This document shows, in pieces, positions 37,689-47,837 of a stretch of DNA of 64,000 nucleotides. Source of the stretch: a bacterium (GTDB lineage Bacteria > SAR324 > XYD2-FULL-50-16); assembly GCA_024275165.1 (NCBI GenBank), contig JAJRZQ010000038.1, forward strand, positions 62,001-126,000. The letters run 5' to 3'. Within the stretch, counting starts at the first letter, position 1. Each line of letters opens with the position of its first letter. Below the pieces are notes generated by a model, which saw only the letters and a list, made by a program, of their open reading frames with translations, was not told the DNA's origin and searched no databases. Made by a program: the position numbers and the translations under genes.

Positions 37689-38939
37689 GTTCTTTTTTAA
37701 TTCCTCTAAAGAAGCAACGATTTGGGTTGAGAGTCGGTCTAAATCCTTTTCCAGTTGATCGGTGGAGAGCTTTTGATTGTAGGCCTCGATAATTTTCAGA
37801 AAAAGGTGATGAATTTTTTCATGCGGTTGATCTAATTGAGCAAATAAATCTCGGCTCTTTGGTTTGTTTTGAATTTCCACATGTTCTTTATCAAAGTACC
37901 ATTTGCCGAGTCGGCAAAGGTGGTGATCGGCTAGGCTCGGGTCGGGGGTGAGTGAAATTTGCCCTTTGAGCATGCGGTGAATTCGTGAGACCCAACGCTT
38001 GTGATCGTTGATCGCGGCATCGAGTAAAATGCCATCTGAAACTCCCAGGACCATGATCTCTTGATCCATCTCGCCGATTGCTTGGATCATGGATTGAACA
38101 TTGGGAACCAACTCCTCTTCAAAGCGTTCTTTGTTGAATTGCAGGTCCTCGCTGATTTGTTCCACGGTTTGGGCGGTTTCGCTAATCGCCTTTGCCTGCT
38201 CGCCCATGCTAATATGCAGGTTGGCGGCCTTTTCTTCGACCTGAGTCGAGTGCTTGGAAAGATGACTGAATTTTGCGGTGAGGCTTTGGTTTTGTTCCTG
38301 GTTGCTGTGCGCCATCTCGGCGATTTGCTCAAAACGCTTTAGGGTGTCGCTGACCTTATTCTGCATCACTTCAATGGAGTCGCGGATGCTGCGGCTCGCC
38401 TCTTGGGCCTTGCCGGCTAGGTTGCGCACTTCTGCCGCCACCACGGCAAAACCCTTGCCGTGTTCTGCCGCCTTTGCCGCCTCAATGGCCGCATTGAGTG
38501 AGAGCAGGTTGGTTTGGTTGGCCACTTGATCAATGACCACCACGGATTTGCTGATATTTTCTGAATCCAGTTTCAAGTCGTGGATTAAGTCGGTCGAGGC
38601 ACTGGTGTGTTGGCTTAAGGCTCTATTCCCCGCCAGCATCTCTTCCACCGAGGCCAAGCCTTCGGTGGCGGATTCACGCATAACCTGAGCCTCGGCTTTG
38701 GTGGCCTCGGTAAGGCGGAGTACATCTTCTGTATTGCGGTCTAATTCTTCTGTTGTGGCAGAGAGCTGAATGGTCTGGGTTGCCGTGCCTTGAAGCCGTT
38801 GCTTCAGCATGTTTACATCATCACCGCTGTTGATTAGGTTAGAAAAAATCAGGCTTAAGGCATGAGAGAGTTTGCCGATTCCTTGACTAAACTGGGTGGG
38901 TTTTATGGGGTTTGCCGTACTTTTTTTTGCAAAGAACAT
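37683..38939 (-). CDS. soluble methyl-accepting chemotaxis protein with CZB domain
   Basis: The 418-residue receptor has no signal peptide or membrane helix. Residues 40-290 form the coiled signalling domain with the hairpin tip [21 protein letters not shown] and the following [15 protein letters not shown]. Residues 305-400 carry a chemoreceptor zinc-binding (CZB) domain: an HKRWVSRI helix, HLCRLGKW and PHEKIHH, providing the three-His/one-Cys zinc site. CZB receptors sense zinc or hypochlorous acid in the cytoplasm. No che genes lie nearby. It likely feeds a chemosensory array encoded elsewhere. Confidence 0.93.
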   Translation of the reverse strand: MFFAKKSTANPIKPTQFSQGIGKLSHALSLIFSNLINSGDDVNMLKQRLQGTATQTIQLSATTEELDRNTEDVLRLTEATKAEAQVMRESATEGLASVEEMLAGNRALSQHTSASTDLIHDLKLDSENISKSVVVIDQVANQTNLLSLNAAIEAAKAAEHGKGFAVVAAEVRNLAGKAQEASRSIRDSIEVMQNKVSDTLKRFEQIAEMAHSNQEQNQSLTAKFSHLSKHSTQVEEKAANLHISMGEQAKAISETAQTVEQISEDLQFNKERFEEELVPNVQSMIQAIGEMDQEIMVLGVSDGILLDAAINDHKRWVSRIHRMLKGQISLTPDPSLADHHLCRLGKWYFDKEHVEIQNKPKSRDLFAQLDQPHEKIHHLFLKIIEAYNQKLSTDQLEKDLDRLSTQIVASLEELKKNL

Positions 38940-39037
38940 AGGTTTTTTTTATCAAAAAGGTGAGCTGAATAAGAGAAAAACTTTATTTTTTGCTCGCAAA
39001 GAACGAATAGCCCTTGCCCAAAAGGGAAAGCAAAGGG

Positions 39038-40339
39038 TTATAACCAGGGGGCCAATTTGTTTTGCGTAAAGCTTTTTAAATCCTTTGCCGGGGGGCCTAA
39101 GGCAACGAATAGGCTGCCGGGGCCGAGCAATCGGTCAAGGAGTTGGTTTATATCTTCTAAGCTGATTTGTTTAACTATTTCTTGTAATTGATCCACCTCT
39201 AAGCTGGTGGGGTTGAGCAAAGGGGTGACTTTCTCAATTAAAATCCCTTCTGCGTTATCTGTATAGCAGTCTAGACTGGTTTGCAACCGTAGACGAGCGA
39301 GTCGCAATTCTTTGGGGTGAAACCCTGTTTTTTTCAAATCGCGGATGACCTCTGCCAAGGTGGTGATCAATTCTTTCATCTTTTCTTGGCTCACCTGGCC
39401 CTGGATTTGGATCAAGCCGCCTTGGTCGTAAAAAAAAGGGTTTGCGGAGATTTCATAGACCAAGCCTTTTTCTTCTCGGATAAGTCGTTGCAAGCGAGTG
39501 CTCGACCCGTCGTCGAGCATGCGGGTGAGGAGTTGGACCGCGGCGCGCTCTTTTTTGCTCAAAGGGGGTAAGATAAAAGACCATTGGAATTGGTATTGGT
39601 TGTCTCGGTCAGGATGGTAATGAACTTGCCCCTGTGGGGCTGTTTTTGGCTGGGGCGGGGGGTTTTTGGGGCCCGGGGGCAGGGGCTTGAGTTCTTCTGA
39701 AAACCAAGATCGTACCGCTTTGGGGTTAAAGTCTCCGCTAAGGCCCACAATCAGGTTGCCTTGACAATAATGCCGCTCGTACCAAGCTTGGAGTTGCTGA
39801 ACCTCCATCGCCATGACGGTTTCTGGGAGGCCGTGGATCGGCAAGCCAATCGCTTGGTTGGGCCAAAGGTGAGCGGCGGTCAGGCTATCGAGGTCGATAA
39901 TTTGGTTTTCATCGTTGTAGCTGGATTTGATCTCTTCTAAGATGATTTTTTTTTCAATCTCGATTTCATTAAATTGAGGATAGAGCAAAAATCGGCAGAA
40001 GCGGCGGATGCCCTCTTCGAGGTAGTCGCGATGAAATTCCAGCCAGAACTCGGTGTGATCTAAGCTGGTAGCGGCGTTGATCTCGCCGCCCAGTTCTTCC
40101 ATTTTTAAGCTTAGTTCATTGGCTCGGCCCAAGACTTGATTGCCGCGAAAGAGCATGTGCTCTACAAAATGACTGATTCCCGAAAGCGCAGGCGTTTCAT
40201 GGGCGGAACCGGTCAGCACCCAGGCGTGCAGGGTGACGCTTTTTACCTTGGGAAAGGGGGCGTAAACCAGGGTTGGCCCGTCTGGCAGGTGGTCGATATG
40301 CGCTTGTTGCAAGAAGCTTTGATTCAAATTAAATCTCAA
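39038..40339 (-). CDS. M16 family zinc peptidase
   Basis: The 433-residue protein has the inverted zinc motif HFVEH (H57, E60, H61) with the downstream Glu in the usual region (about residue 130-140, the [12 protein letters not shown] segment). The C-terminal half (about 210-430) is the second, inactive M16-type domain with [10 protein letters not shown] and an R-Y-like substrate-binding area. These enzymes degrade peptides in the periplasm or process precursors; no signal peptide is seen here. It overlaps the end of folD by 11 bases on the same strand. Confidence 0.92.
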   Translation of the reverse strand: MRFNLNQSFLQQAHIDHLPDGPTLVYAPFPKVKSVTLHAWVLTGSAHETPALSGISHFVEHMLFRGNQVLGRANELSLKMEELGGEINAATSLDHTEFWLEFHRDYLEEGIRRFCRFLLYPQFNEIEIEKKIILEEIKSSYNDENQIIDLDSLTAAHLWPNQAIGLPIHGLPETVMAMEVQQLQAWYERHYCQGNLIVGLSGDFNPKAVRSWFSEELKPLPPGPKNPPPQPKTAPQGQVHYHPDRDNQYQFQWSFILPPLSKKERAAVQLLTRMLDDGSSTRLQRLIREEKGLVYEISANPFFYDQGGLIQIQGQVSQEKMKELITTLAEVIRDLKKTGFHPKELRLARLRLQTSLDCYTDNAEGILIEKVTPLLNPTSLEVDQLQEIVKQISLEDINQLLDRLLGPGSLFVALGPPAKDLKSFTQNKLAPWL

Positions 40340-41215
40340 AGGCAGGCAGCCCGTTCATGAAACGGGCGGCATTGATCGTGTTGTACATGAGCATGGCGAT
40401 GGTCATGGGGCCGACCCCACCAGGGACGGGGGTCGCCGCCTCCGCAATGCCCTCTAGGGCCTCGTACTGGACATCGCCCACCACCCGCGATCCCTTGGGA
40501 TGGGTGGGGTCGTTGACGCGGTTGATCCCCACATCAATGACTACCGCGCCGGGTTTGACAAAGTCGGGGGTGATGTAATGGGCCTTGCCCACAGCGGCGA
40601 TTAAAATATCCGCCTGGCGGCATTCTGCCGCAAGGTTTTGGTTTTGGAGTGGCACAGGGTAACGGTGGCATCCCAGGGTTTGGAGGATAAGAGGATCGAG
40701 GCGGGCCGACCAAAGATATTGCTGCGGCCTAGAATCACCACCTTTTTCCCCTGGGTTTCAATCTGGCAGCGTTTTAAAATCTGCAAGACTCCGTACGGGG
40801 TGCAGGGCATAAATCGGGGTTGCCCCTGGCTTAAAAGCCCGACATTGTAAGGGTGGAAGCAATCGACATCTTTATTGGGGTCAATGGCAACTAAAACCTC
40901 ATCTTCATCGCATTGGCTCGGCAGGGGGACCTGGCATAAGATTCCGTGGATGGAGGCATCCTGGTTCAACTCCTCAACCACCTCCAACAGTCTTTGTTGC
41001 GAGGTGTCGGCAGAGAGTTTGTTCTCGACGCTCAAGATTCCTAAGCGTGCGCAGGCTTTTTTTTTGGAGTTGACATAGATGGCGCTGGCCGGGTCATCCC
41101 CTACCAAAATAACCGCCAAGCTCGGCTGAATGCCCTGCTGTTTGAGTTGAGCCACCTCGTTGCTCAGTTCCTGCTCAATGGCGGCATTGATCTCTTTGCC
41201 TGAAAGTTTCCTCAT
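40329..41215 (-). CDS. folD: methylenetetrahydrofolate dehydrogenase/cyclohydrolase, frameshifted once near 40637
   Basis: FolD interconverts methylene-, methenyl- and formyl-tetrahydrofolate. The first 195 codons give the N-terminal domain ([14 protein letters not shown] with the catalytic Lys, [20 protein letters not shown]) and the start of the NADP domain ([24 protein letters not shown]). The rest, in another frame, reads [29 protein letters not shown] and [12 protein letters not shown] to the end. Adding one A to the AAAA run (TTTT at 40636-40639 on the plus strand) restores [14 protein letters not shown] exactly as in the family. The joined protein is about 295 residues. A homopolymer sequencing error is the likely cause. 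Confidence 0.93.
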
Positions 41216-41218
41216 TCC

Positions 41219-42175
41219 TTATCCCTCAAAGGTGCGTAGGTAGTCTTCTAAGCTTAAAAGGTCTTGACTGAAACGGCGGATCCCTTCGGCGAGTTTCTCG
41301 GTTGCCATGGCATCTTCATTGAGCATCCAGCGGAAGGTTTTTTCATCCAGGTTGAGTTCGTTGACCTGTTCTTCACTTTCAGGGGGGGTAAGCTTACGGG
41401 GGACGATCCCTTCTTGGGAGTGTAGTTCTTCGAGCAGGCGCGGGGCAATGGTCAAGCGGTCGCAGCCTGCCAATTCCAAGATTTGCCCCACATTGCGAAA
41501 GCTCGCCCCCATGATGATGGTGGGGTAGGCAAAGGCCTTGTAATAGTCGTAGATGCGTTTTACCGTATTGACGCCCGGGTCTTCCGCGGGGGAGAAATCA
41601 ACGCCTTCTTTTTGTTTGTGCCAATCGTAGATACGGCCCACAAAAGGGCTGACGAGGTAAGCCCCTGCTTGGGCAGCAGCGACGGCCTGGGTAAAGGAGA
41701 AGATCAGGGTGATATTGCAATGAATCCCTTCTTTTTCTAAAATTTCGCAAGCTTTGATCCCCTCCCAGGTGGCGGCAATTTTAATCAAAACCCTCTGCTT
41801 GCTAATTCCCACTTCTTGGTAATAGCTGATGAGGCGGCGTGCCCGTTCGACTGTTTTTGCCGTGTCAAAGCTTAAACGAGCATCGACTTCGGTCGAGATT
41901 TTACCGGGGATGATTTTTAAGATTTCCGCCCCGATCAAGACGCTCAAGCGGTCTTGCACATAATCTAAAAAGTCCAGGGAATTGCCGACTCGAGTCAGAG
42001 CCCAGTTGAGTGCCTGAGCCGTGAGGGGGCGGTACAGGGGGTTGGTTACCGCCTTGAGCAGCAAGGAGGGGTTGGTGGTCGCGTCTTCAGGGTTAAAACG
42101 GGCTATAGCGTCGACATTTCCGGTGTCTGCCACTAAAACGCTATGGGCAGCGAGGCTTTCGAGAAGGTTGGGCAT
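41219..42175 (-). CDS. tal: transaldolase
   Basis: Transaldolase moves a dihydroxyacetone unit between sugar phosphates in the non-oxidative pentose phosphate pathway. The ATG at 42175 gives 318 residues, the length of E. coli TalB, and the start aligns with it: [16 protein letters not shown], then [10 protein letters not shown], the Schiff-base lysine in [30 protein letters not shown] and GASFRN. Longer starts (42229 or a TTG at 42247) are possible, but they would place the start on top of the promoter seen at 42219-42247. The folD start follows after three bases. Confidence 0.93.
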   Translation of the reverse strand: MPNLLESLAAHSVLVADTGNVDAIARFNPEDATTNPSLLLKAVTNPLYRPLTAQALNWALTRVGNSLDFLDYVQDRLSVLIGAEILKIIPGKISTEVDARLSFDTAKTVERARRLISYYQEVGISKQRVLIKIAATWEGIKACEILEKEGIHCNITLIFSFTQAVAAAQAGAYLVSPFVGRIYDWHKQKEGVDFSPAEDPGVNTVKRIYDYYKAFAYPTIIMGASFRNVGQILELAGCDRLTIAPRLLEELHSQEGIVPRKLTPPESEEQVNELNLDEKTFRWMLNEDAMATEKLAEGIRRFSQDLLSLEDYLRTFEG

Positions 42176-42218
42176 ACTTGCGTCGCTTAATGAATTGTGA
42201 AAAATTGCTGAAAGATTA

Positions 42219-42247
42219 ATTATTTCCATTCCCCTTTTCTTTGGCAA
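42219..42247 (-). promoter_or_regulatory. promoter of tal-folD-M16 operon
   Basis: On the minus strand TTGCCA (-35, 42247-42242) and AATAAT (-10, 42224-42219) are 17 bases apart. Transcription would start near 42212, about 37 bases before the chosen tal start codon, which supports that start. Confidence 0.5.
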
Positions 42248-42252
42248 GTTAA

Positions 42253-42954
42253 ATGTCGTATTTCATATATACCGGGCAGATCAGGTCTGGTTGTACCTTT
42301 GCGCTGGTTGGGCCGGAAGCGGCGCATTTGCTTTCCTCTCGCAGGATGCGAGTGGAAGAAGAAGTCGAAATTCAAGACGAGCGGGGGCGGCGTTATCAAT
42401 GCCGTATTGCGCGAATTGCCCGGAAGGAGCTTGTTTTGCAGGCCTTAAAACAACTCACTCCGCCTCCTGAGCCTAGTTGTAAGATCACCTTATACCAAGC
42501 GATGATGAAGGAAAGAGGGCTGGAAATCTTACTGCAAAAGGCGACGGAATTGGGGTGTCATCGTTTGGTACTCTTTGAAAGCCGCTATTCCCAACGCCTG
42601 CCCGTGGGGAAAGAACGGGAGAAAAAACTCATCCGCTGGGAGCGGATCGGGCAGGAAGCAGCCAAGCAATCGGGTCGCCTTTGGCCCTGTGAGCTGCGAT
42701 TGCATGCTGGGTTTCCCCCATTGGGAGAGCGCGCTTTTTTGTTTCATCCCCGAGGCAACAGGCAAAGCTGGGCTGAAATCCCCAAAGAACTCACAAAAGT
42801 CGCCTTGTGCCTCGGCCCCGAGGGGGGGTTTGCCGAAGAAGAACTCCCCCCGGGGGTTGGGTTGCTGGGGCTGGGGCCGAGGGTGTTGAAGGCGGAGACA
42901 GCGGCAATCACGGCCTTGGGTTTGATGCAGCATCTTTTGGGTGATCTCTCCTAA
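42253..42954 (+). CDS. rsmE: 16S rRNA (uracil1498-N3)-methyltransferase
   Basis: RsmE methylates U1498 of 16S rRNA in the assembled small subunit. The 233-residue protein has the N-terminal PUA-like domain ([21 protein letters not shown]), and a C-terminal SPOUT knot domain with [20 protein letters not shown], an EAAKQSGR motif, LGPEGGF (about 187-193) and [11 protein letters not shown] near the end. The start lies only six bases beyond the TTG-type upstream end of the divergent tal region, so the two genes share a very short control region. Confidence 0.95.
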   Translation: MSYFIYTGQIRSGCTFALVGPEAAHLLSSRRMRVEEEVEIQDERGRRYQCRIARIARKELVLQALKQLTPPPEPSCKITLYQAMMKERGLEILLQKATELGCHRLVLFESRYSQRLPVGKEREKKLIRWERIGQEAAKQSGRLWPCELRLHAGFPPLGERAFLFHPRGNRQSWAEIPKELTKVALCLGPEGGFAEEELPPGVGLLGLGPRVLKAETAAITALGLMQHLLGDLS

Positions 42955-43073
42955 GGCACAGGGAAAAGGAAAGTTACCCCTGGCGCTGGCTTTGTGCCTT
43001 GAAGGTCGAACAGGAGAGGTTTTTTCTCCGCAAAGGGCTTGAAGGCCCCTGAAGCTTGCTTTAGGGTAAAGGT

Positions 43074-45356
43074 ATGTCAGCGCAAATGAATATTTTAGGG
43101 CTGGGCTTGAAACTCCTGCCCTGGCGGAGTTTGGTGGCTCAACTCTCTAAACGGCTGAAAGCCCAAGGGTTTGACTTTCACTTTCAGCTTGTTGCCCGTG
43201 GTTGGAAGTCCTTTGCCAACGAGGCGCTCACCGCTTGCGACCGCCTCAACCCCGGTTTGCTGCTGATCGACCCCATGGCCTTGGGCGGGGCGGCGGAGTT
43301 GCTGAGACTCATCCGCCTGATCCAAGAGCAGCATAGCGCCAACTTGCCGCGCGTTCTGCTGGTTGTGCCTCAGGCCCGCGTTTTTTTCGCTCAGTGGCTG
43401 AAACTGGATCCCCGTTGTCGCTTGTTGGTTGCGGGGCAAGGTTTCTTAAGCCTGGAAAAGGCGGAGCAGATTTTAGAACCGTCAGATCGACAAGCATGGT
43501 TGCGGATTGAGCCCACGCCGCGGGTGCATATCAAACGGGGCGGTAATGGGTGGGACCCGATTGCCGCGGCGCGCTGCATTCCCTTAAAAGCCATTGATCG
43601 AATTATTTGGAAGGGGGAGGAATACCAACCGCAAGAATTTTTTGACCTGCAATGCTACCTCAATCAAGAGGTTTCCCCCCTGCGCGGTTGCAAGGGCTTG
43701 CTGAGGGAAGGGCAGGGCTTTGCCTTAAAACTGAAGCTTGACCCGACCGAGATTTTACGAATAGAGGCCCAGGGCGTTTTTTTAGAACAGGTCATCCCCT
43801 ATGCTTGTTTGAAGAAAAAAGCAGGGGGAGAACGGATTTTAGAGGAGATTAAAAGCTGTTTTTTACAAAAATGGGTTGATTTGGAACGGGTCAGTCTAAG
43901 TTACCTCAAGGCGTTTATTCCCTTTTCCCTTGTCTCCTCCCATAGTTTAGCGGCGAAAATGATCCGAGTGCATCTTTTGTCGCAGGGGGTTAAAAAGGTG
44001 GAAGATCGCCCGAAGACGCCTTATAGTTTGCATCTTTTTTTTAGCTCCTATGCGGCGGCGGGAGAATGCCTTTATTTTTTGGATTTGAGCGGGGATGAAC
44101 TGGCCCAGCAGATTCAAGCCTTGCCGGACCTAGCCGGGGATTGGTTGGCCTACCCCCTTCCCCCGAAACAAAGCTTGAGCGATGTAGAGATTCAAGAGGA
44201 ACGAGAACGGGTCAAAACCCAGGTGCGGCTTTTATTTGAGCGGCAGAAGCAGCTTTCTTCCAAAAAAGCGATTGCGTCGCAAGAAATAGATTTAATTCAT
44301 CAAGGTCACGCCCAAGTGCGCCTTTTTTTAGAATTAGCCGGGCGCATTCAGTTGCTGGAAGAAAACCAACCCCAGGCAGATCAAGACAATTTGATTTTTT
44401 ACGATGATCCGGCGCTAGCGGGGCAACTCAGTCGCGGCCTGCTGGGGCGGGGGAGGAATCTTTTTATTGACCTGGCCGAGTTGGAGGGTCTTGATAACTT
44501 TCTTCGTTTTCATGCCCCTCCCCTGGAGGCTTTTAGGGGGGAGGGCGCGGTTTACGCGAGCGAGATCAGCCGCAGCCGTTTGATTCAATTGATGCAGAGC
44601 ATGTTGGAAGAGCTGCCCCAAGAGGGGAGCCCCGATAGCCTGAAGGAAGAAAAAGCCTTGGAATTGGAAGGGGCCATGCTGGATCAGGCCTTGGATGAAT
44701 TAAGTTTTTTGGCCCTGTGGAATTTAACCCAAGAACTGGTGCAGGTTAATTTGGGGCGAATTTTAGAGGCCGCTGCCCAGGCCATGCCGGAGATAGAGCA
44801 AGAACTGTTCAAGCTCAATCGGCCCCATCGGGTGGCCCTGTTTTCTTTACACGCAGAGGAGAGGTATCGCTTGGAGAGCTTTTGTTCCGCTTTGTTTGGA
44901 GAACAACCAAAGGAAATGAAATTTGTTCAGGTGCCCTTGCGGCTCAGTCCCCTTTCAGCGGATTCCGCTCTTTTTGCTCCCTTGAAGTTGAACAGGCAAG
45001 AGCAAAAGCAACAAGCCGCGAGGCAAAAGCGCGAGTTGGAGGTTGAAAATGTAAATCAACTCAAAGATTTTCTCGCTCAGGCAAGTTATGATTTGCTTGC
45101 CGCCCAGGCGGATTTTCTCTGTTTGGAGGGGGAACTGGCCTTGCTGCTACCTCTGGTGGAGGTTTTAAGGAAGACCCGCCAACAGGGGGACACCCCCATA
45201 TTGGGTTTGGTTTATGGGGGGATTGATCCTGCGGGGGCGCAAGCGGCAACGGACTTGGGGATGAAACTCGTCTACCAAGGCAGTACCCGCAAAGACCCCT
45301 GTTTCTTGGCGCAGATGGCAAGTTCGCGGCTGAGTAGCCGAACCTCATATGCCTAA
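43074..45356 (+). CDS. large protein of unknown function with receiver-like ends
   Basis: The 760-residue protein has no signal peptide or membrane helix. Residues 1-145 show a receiver-like alternation, with LLLIDP in place of the phosphoacceptor strand and VLLVVPQA after it, but no clear phosphorylation site. Residues 170-270 (VSPLRGCKGLLREGQGFALKL and following) could be a PilZ-like barrel, a weak impression. A helical middle (390-600) follows. The last 75 residues again look receiver-like (FLCLEGELALLLPLV, PILGLVYGGID, GMKLVYQGS). It stands alone between rsmE and the convergent msrB. A signalling scaffold is a reasonable guess; the enzyme or partner is unknown. Confidence 0.65.
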   Translation: MSAQMNILGLGLKLLPWRSLVAQLSKRLKAQGFDFHFQLVARGWKSFANEALTACDRLNPGLLLIDPMALGGAAELLRLIRLIQEQHSANLPRVLLVVPQARVFFAQWLKLDPRCRLLVAGQGFLSLEKAEQILEPSDRQAWLRIEPTPRVHIKRGGNGWDPIAAARCIPLKAIDRIIWKGEEYQPQEFFDLQCYLNQEVSPLRGCKGLLREGQGFALKLKLDPTEILRIEAQGVFLEQVIPYACLKKKAGGERILEEIKSCFLQKWVDLERVSLSYLKAFIPFSLVSSHSLAAKMIRVHLLSQGVKKVEDRPKTPYSLHLFFSSYAAAGECLYFLDLSGDELAQQIQALPDLAGDWLAYPLPPKQSLSDVEIQEERERVKTQVRLLFERQKQLSSKKAIASQEIDLIHQGHAQVRLFLELAGRIQLLEENQPQADQDNLIFYDDPALAGQLSRGLLGRGRNLFIDLAELEGLDNFLRFHAPPLEAFRGEGAVYASEISRSRLIQLMQSMLEELPQEGSPDSLKEEKALELEGAMLDQALDELSFLALWNLTQELVQVNLGRILEAAAQAMPEIEQELFKLNRPHRVALFSLHAEERYRLESFCSALFGEQPKEMKFVQVPLRLSPLSADSALFAPLKLNRQEQKQQAARQKRELEVENVNQLKDFLAQASYDLLAAQADFLCLEGELALLLPLVEVLRKTRQQGDTPILGLVYGGIDPAGAQAATDLGMKLVYQGSTRKDPCFLAQMASSRLSSRTSYA

Positions 45357-45368
45357 AACCCGTTTGTT

Positions 45369-45785
45369 TTAATTTTTGCCTTGCTTTGAACTGGGCTCTG
45401 CCGGTTGAAACTTCAAACTCAAGCTGTTGACGCAGAAGCGCGTGCCTGTGGGCGGGGGGCCATCGTCAAACCGGTGCCCCAAGTGAGCGCCGCAGGCCGC
45501 GCAAAGAATCTCGGTTCGGCGGGCAGCGAGGCTGTTGTCTGGGGCTTCGGCGATGAGTTCTGTCTGCATCGCTTGCCAAAAACTCGGCCAGCCCGAGCCG
45601 GAATCGTATTTTTGCGCGGAAGAAAAAAGAGCGGTGTCGCAAGCCGCGCAGAGATATTCCCCTTTTTCTTTTTGTCTCCAATAGGCCCCGCTAAAGGCGG
45701 GTTCGGTTCCTTTTTCAAAGCAGATTCGGTAGACCTCGGGTGGGAGCAGGCTCTGCCATTCCGCGTTGCTTTTTTTCTTGTTCAT
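45369..45785 (-). CDS. msrB: peptide-methionine (R)-S-oxide reductase
   Basis: MsrB reduces methionine-R-sulfoxide in proteins. The 138-residue product (start ATG at 45785; a longer frame to 45866 has no similarity) carries two zinc pairs, CAAC in YLCAACDTALF and CAAC in LCAACGAHLGH, the SGSGWPSF motif, HRFDDGP and the catalytic Cys in RFCVNSLSL. Cytoplasmic, as no signal peptide is present. It converges on the 760-residue orphan gene with 12 bases between them. Confidence 0.96.
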   Translation of the reverse strand: MNKKKSNAEWQSLLPPEVYRICFEKGTEPAFSGAYWRQKEKGEYLCAACDTALFSSAQKYDSGSGWPSFWQAMQTELIAEAPDNSLAARRTEILCAACGAHLGHRFDDGPPPTGTRFCVNSLSLKFQPAEPSSKQGKN

Positions 45786-46075
45786 CCTTAGACCATTTTG
45801 TCGGAAAATCAACTTCCTTTTGGTCGAAATTCCAGGTGAAAAAAAAATACTTGACCATTTGTTCACTTTTTTAAAGAATACAAATGTTCTTTTTTAAAGA
45901 TTTAAATTGTTAAATGAATTGAAATTATAGAGCTTTATAAAAAAAATAAGTTCTTGGCCCACAATCTGCAGAAAGATAACAGATACTTTAGAGTGGAATG
46001 CCGTTGAGTGAAATCGGATCGCTTGCGGCGGCCCCAAAGGGAAGATTTCAACTCCAAGATAAAGGAGATCGACCA

Positions 46076-46195
46076 ATGAAACAAGGCGAGAAAAAACAAT
46101 TGGTTTTAATCGGGATTCGCAAGGGGGGGCAGAAGGGGTTTACCCTGCATGGCTTGCCCCAAATCAAAGCCCCGAGGTTGAAGGCGACCGCATAA
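46076..46195 (+). CDS. small basic ORF of 39 residues
   Basis: ATG at 46076 is preceded at ideal distance by AAAGGAG (spacing eight to nine), one of the best ribosome-binding sites in the window. The 39-residue product is basic (Lys, Arg, Gly) with no membrane segment and no family I recognise. About 290 AT-rich bases lie upstream, including TTGACC (near 45853) and TATA-like stretches that could be promoters. A long inverted repeat begins right at its stop codon. It is likely a real small gene, function unknown. Confidence 0.5.
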   Translation: MKQGEKKQLVLIGIRKGGQKGFTLHGLPQIKAPRLKATA

Positions 46196-46239
46196 AGGCT
46201 TCAGCGGGTCTTTGGGGATGAAGCCCGCTGCAAGCCTTT
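46194..46239 (+). repeat. long inverted repeat after the small ORF
   Basis: AAAGGCTT-CAGCGGG pairs with CCCGCTG-C-AAGCCTTT, 15 base pairs with one bulged C and a loop of about 15 bases. Only a short T run follows, so it may be a weak terminator or an RNA-stabilising stem. Confidence 0.6.
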
Positions 46240-46303
46240 ATGCCGGTTGAATGGGAGGAAAAGGCACGAAAGGAACCCCATTCTGAATACTCAACCCAAA
46301 ATA

Positions 46304-46440
46304 GGGCTAGGTTGGCGAAAGCTTGACTTGGATTGGTTTCATTGTAAGGCACCAATTCGAAGGGTTTCGCGAACAGGCTTTTGGCCCCGGGGCCTTGATT
46401 GAGGTCAAGCCCGCCTTGTTTTTGGAAATGGACTCCAATG
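46304..46440 (+). ncRNA. possible structured RNA between the small ORF and capA
   Basis: No credible protein is encoded. A rod-like fold is possible: GGGCT-AG-GTTGG (46304-46315) with CCAAT-G-AGCCC (46435-46445), TAAGGC (46345-46350) with GCCTTG (46413-46418), GGGTTT (46362-46367) with AAGCCC (46407-46412), and GGCC/GGCC at the tip (46383-46394). The outer stem shares AGCCC with the terminator stem that follows, so the two are mutually exclusive. No promoter is evident. Low confidence. Confidence 0.25.
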
Positions 46441-46481
46441 AGCCCTTCAGTCAGGTCGCCCCTTGCTGGAGGGCTTTTTTA
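46441..46481 (+). terminator. Rho-independent terminator
   Basis: AGCCCTTCAG (46441-46450) and CTGGAGGGCT (46466-46475) form ten pairs (one G-T) followed by a T run. Only the plus strand has the T run, so it ends a plus-strand transcript coming from the small-ORF region, opposite to capA. Confidence 0.75.
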
Positions 46482-47837
46482 TTTCTTTTTTTGTCGCCAA
46501 ATCCCTTGAGGGCTCAATTGAACCCCCTGGGGGCCAAAGTCTTCTCGGCTCAAACGATTGAGAATGCGGATCGCGCGTCCTTTTGGGTCTGGTTGAGGCG
46601 TTGCCGCGGACCGCATTTTTAGAGGGATCACTTGCAAGGCGGTGATTTTTCCCGCTTGGGTCAGCTTGAGTTTTAAGATCATGCCGTAGCTCAAATGCCC
46701 TGAGGTGGAAAAGCCCAAATAGCCCATGAAATTGCCCAAGCTATATACGACCAGCTTGCCTTGGTAGAACTCCATACCTCTTAAGCTGTGGGGGCCGTGC
46801 CCTAGTACCAGATCGGCCCCGGCGTCGATCATCGCGTGGCTGAAAGCGCGGGTGTCGCCCCGGGACTCACCAAAGTAAAACTCTTTTTCCAAGGGAACAT
46901 GCGCCGCGTTCAGCCCCTCGGCCCCGGCGTGCATGCTGACGATAACCAGATGATTTTCTTGTTTTAAGGCTCTGACCTTGTGCGCCATGGTTTCGATTTC
47001 GTCAAGATGGATGCAGCAACTCACCGCGGCCACCCCGATGAAGCCGAGCTTCATTCCCTTGATTTGAATTTGCAGCGAGGGTTGGGCTAGGGTGCCGAAG
47101 CTGGCAATACCGTAATCCTTGAGGGTGCCTATGGTTTCTTTCAGGCCCGGTAAACCGAAGTCTAGAATATGGTTGTTGGCGAGATTGACGATATTGATTC
47201 CCGCTTTTTTTAAGTGACGCGCGTAGCGGGGAGGGGTACGAAAGGCAAAACATTTTTGATTGGCTTTGCACTTGTCTGTTTTTTGCGCTTTGGTGAGGGG
47301 CCCTTCTAGATTGGCAAAGACCAAATCCCCTTGGAGCAGGCCTTCTAAGGGGGAGAAGAGTTGCTCCCCCGCAAAGGGAGGGAGTTTTTCCGGGCCCTTT
47401 AAGTCGCTCCCCATCATCAAATCGCCGAGGGCGATTAAGGTGATTTCTCCCTTGCCGCTGGGGGAGTCTTCCACAACAATTTCCCAGCTTCCCTCGGCTT
47501 GCTCCAATTGAGCGTATTCGGTCGCGAGCCGGAGGTATTTATTTAAATCCGCTTGTTTGGGGTTGAGTTTTTGGGTTTTTTTCCACTCTTGGATGACCTT
47601 GTTCCAATCTTGTTTTTGCCAATAGGCCCAACCGAGTTCCCAGTGAATCTGGGGATGGTTGGGTTCTAGTTTTAAAGCGGCTTGGAGTTTGGTTTGGGCT
47701 AAAGCGCCTTGGTGGAGGCGCAAGGCTTGGGTTCCTTCCGCAAAAAGACGGCGCGCCTGCGCGTTATGGATTTTTTGCGCTGAGAGGGGGGTAAAGGCCC
47801 AGCAGCAAAGAACAAGAGCAAAAAGAACGCGGGTCAT
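46479..47837 (-). CDS. CapA/PgsA-type metallophosphatase-fold protein with N-terminal TPRs
   Basis: The 452-residue protein has a signal peptide (about residues 1-20), two to three TPR-like repeats (28-115, including LKLEPNHPQIHWELGWAY), then the capsule-synthesis CapA domain: ALGDLMMGS, VFANLEGPLT, VNLANNHILDFG, VSMHAGAEG, LVLGHGPHSLRGME and YSLGNFMG. CapA proteins assist poly-gamma-glutamate export, but many relatives have other envelope roles. Its ATG overlaps the stop of the upstream M23 peptidase gene as ATGA, so both are cotranscribed, which fits a cell-wall role. No pgsB or pgsC is nearby. Confidence 0.9.
   Translation of the reverse strand: MTRVLFALVLCCWAFTPLSAQKIHNAQARRLFAEGTQALRLHQGALAQTKLQAALKLEPNHPQIHWELGWAYWQKQDWNKVIQEWKKTQKLNPKQADLNKYLRLATEYAQLEQAEGSWEIVVEDSPSGKGEITLIALGDLMMGSDLKGPEKLPPFAGEQLFSPLEGLLQGDLVFANLEGPLTKAQKTDKCKANQKCFAFRTPPRYARHLKKAGINIVNLANNHILDFGLPGLKETIGTLKDYGIASFGTLAQPSLQIQIKGMKLGFIGVAAVSCCIHLDEIETMAHKVRALKQENHLVIVSMHAGAEGLNAAHVPLEKEFYFGESRGDTRAFSHAMIDAGADLVLGHGPHSLRGMEFYQGKLVVYSLGNFMGYLGFSTSGHLSYGMILKLKLTQAGKITALQVIPLKMRSAATPQPDPKGRAIRILNRLSREDFGPQGVQLSPQGIWRQKKK

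Noticed and set aside
46323-46622. Plus-strand ORF between the small ORF and capA
   Set aside because: It starts with TTG, crosses a strong terminator and runs antisense through the end of capA; no family-like sequence.
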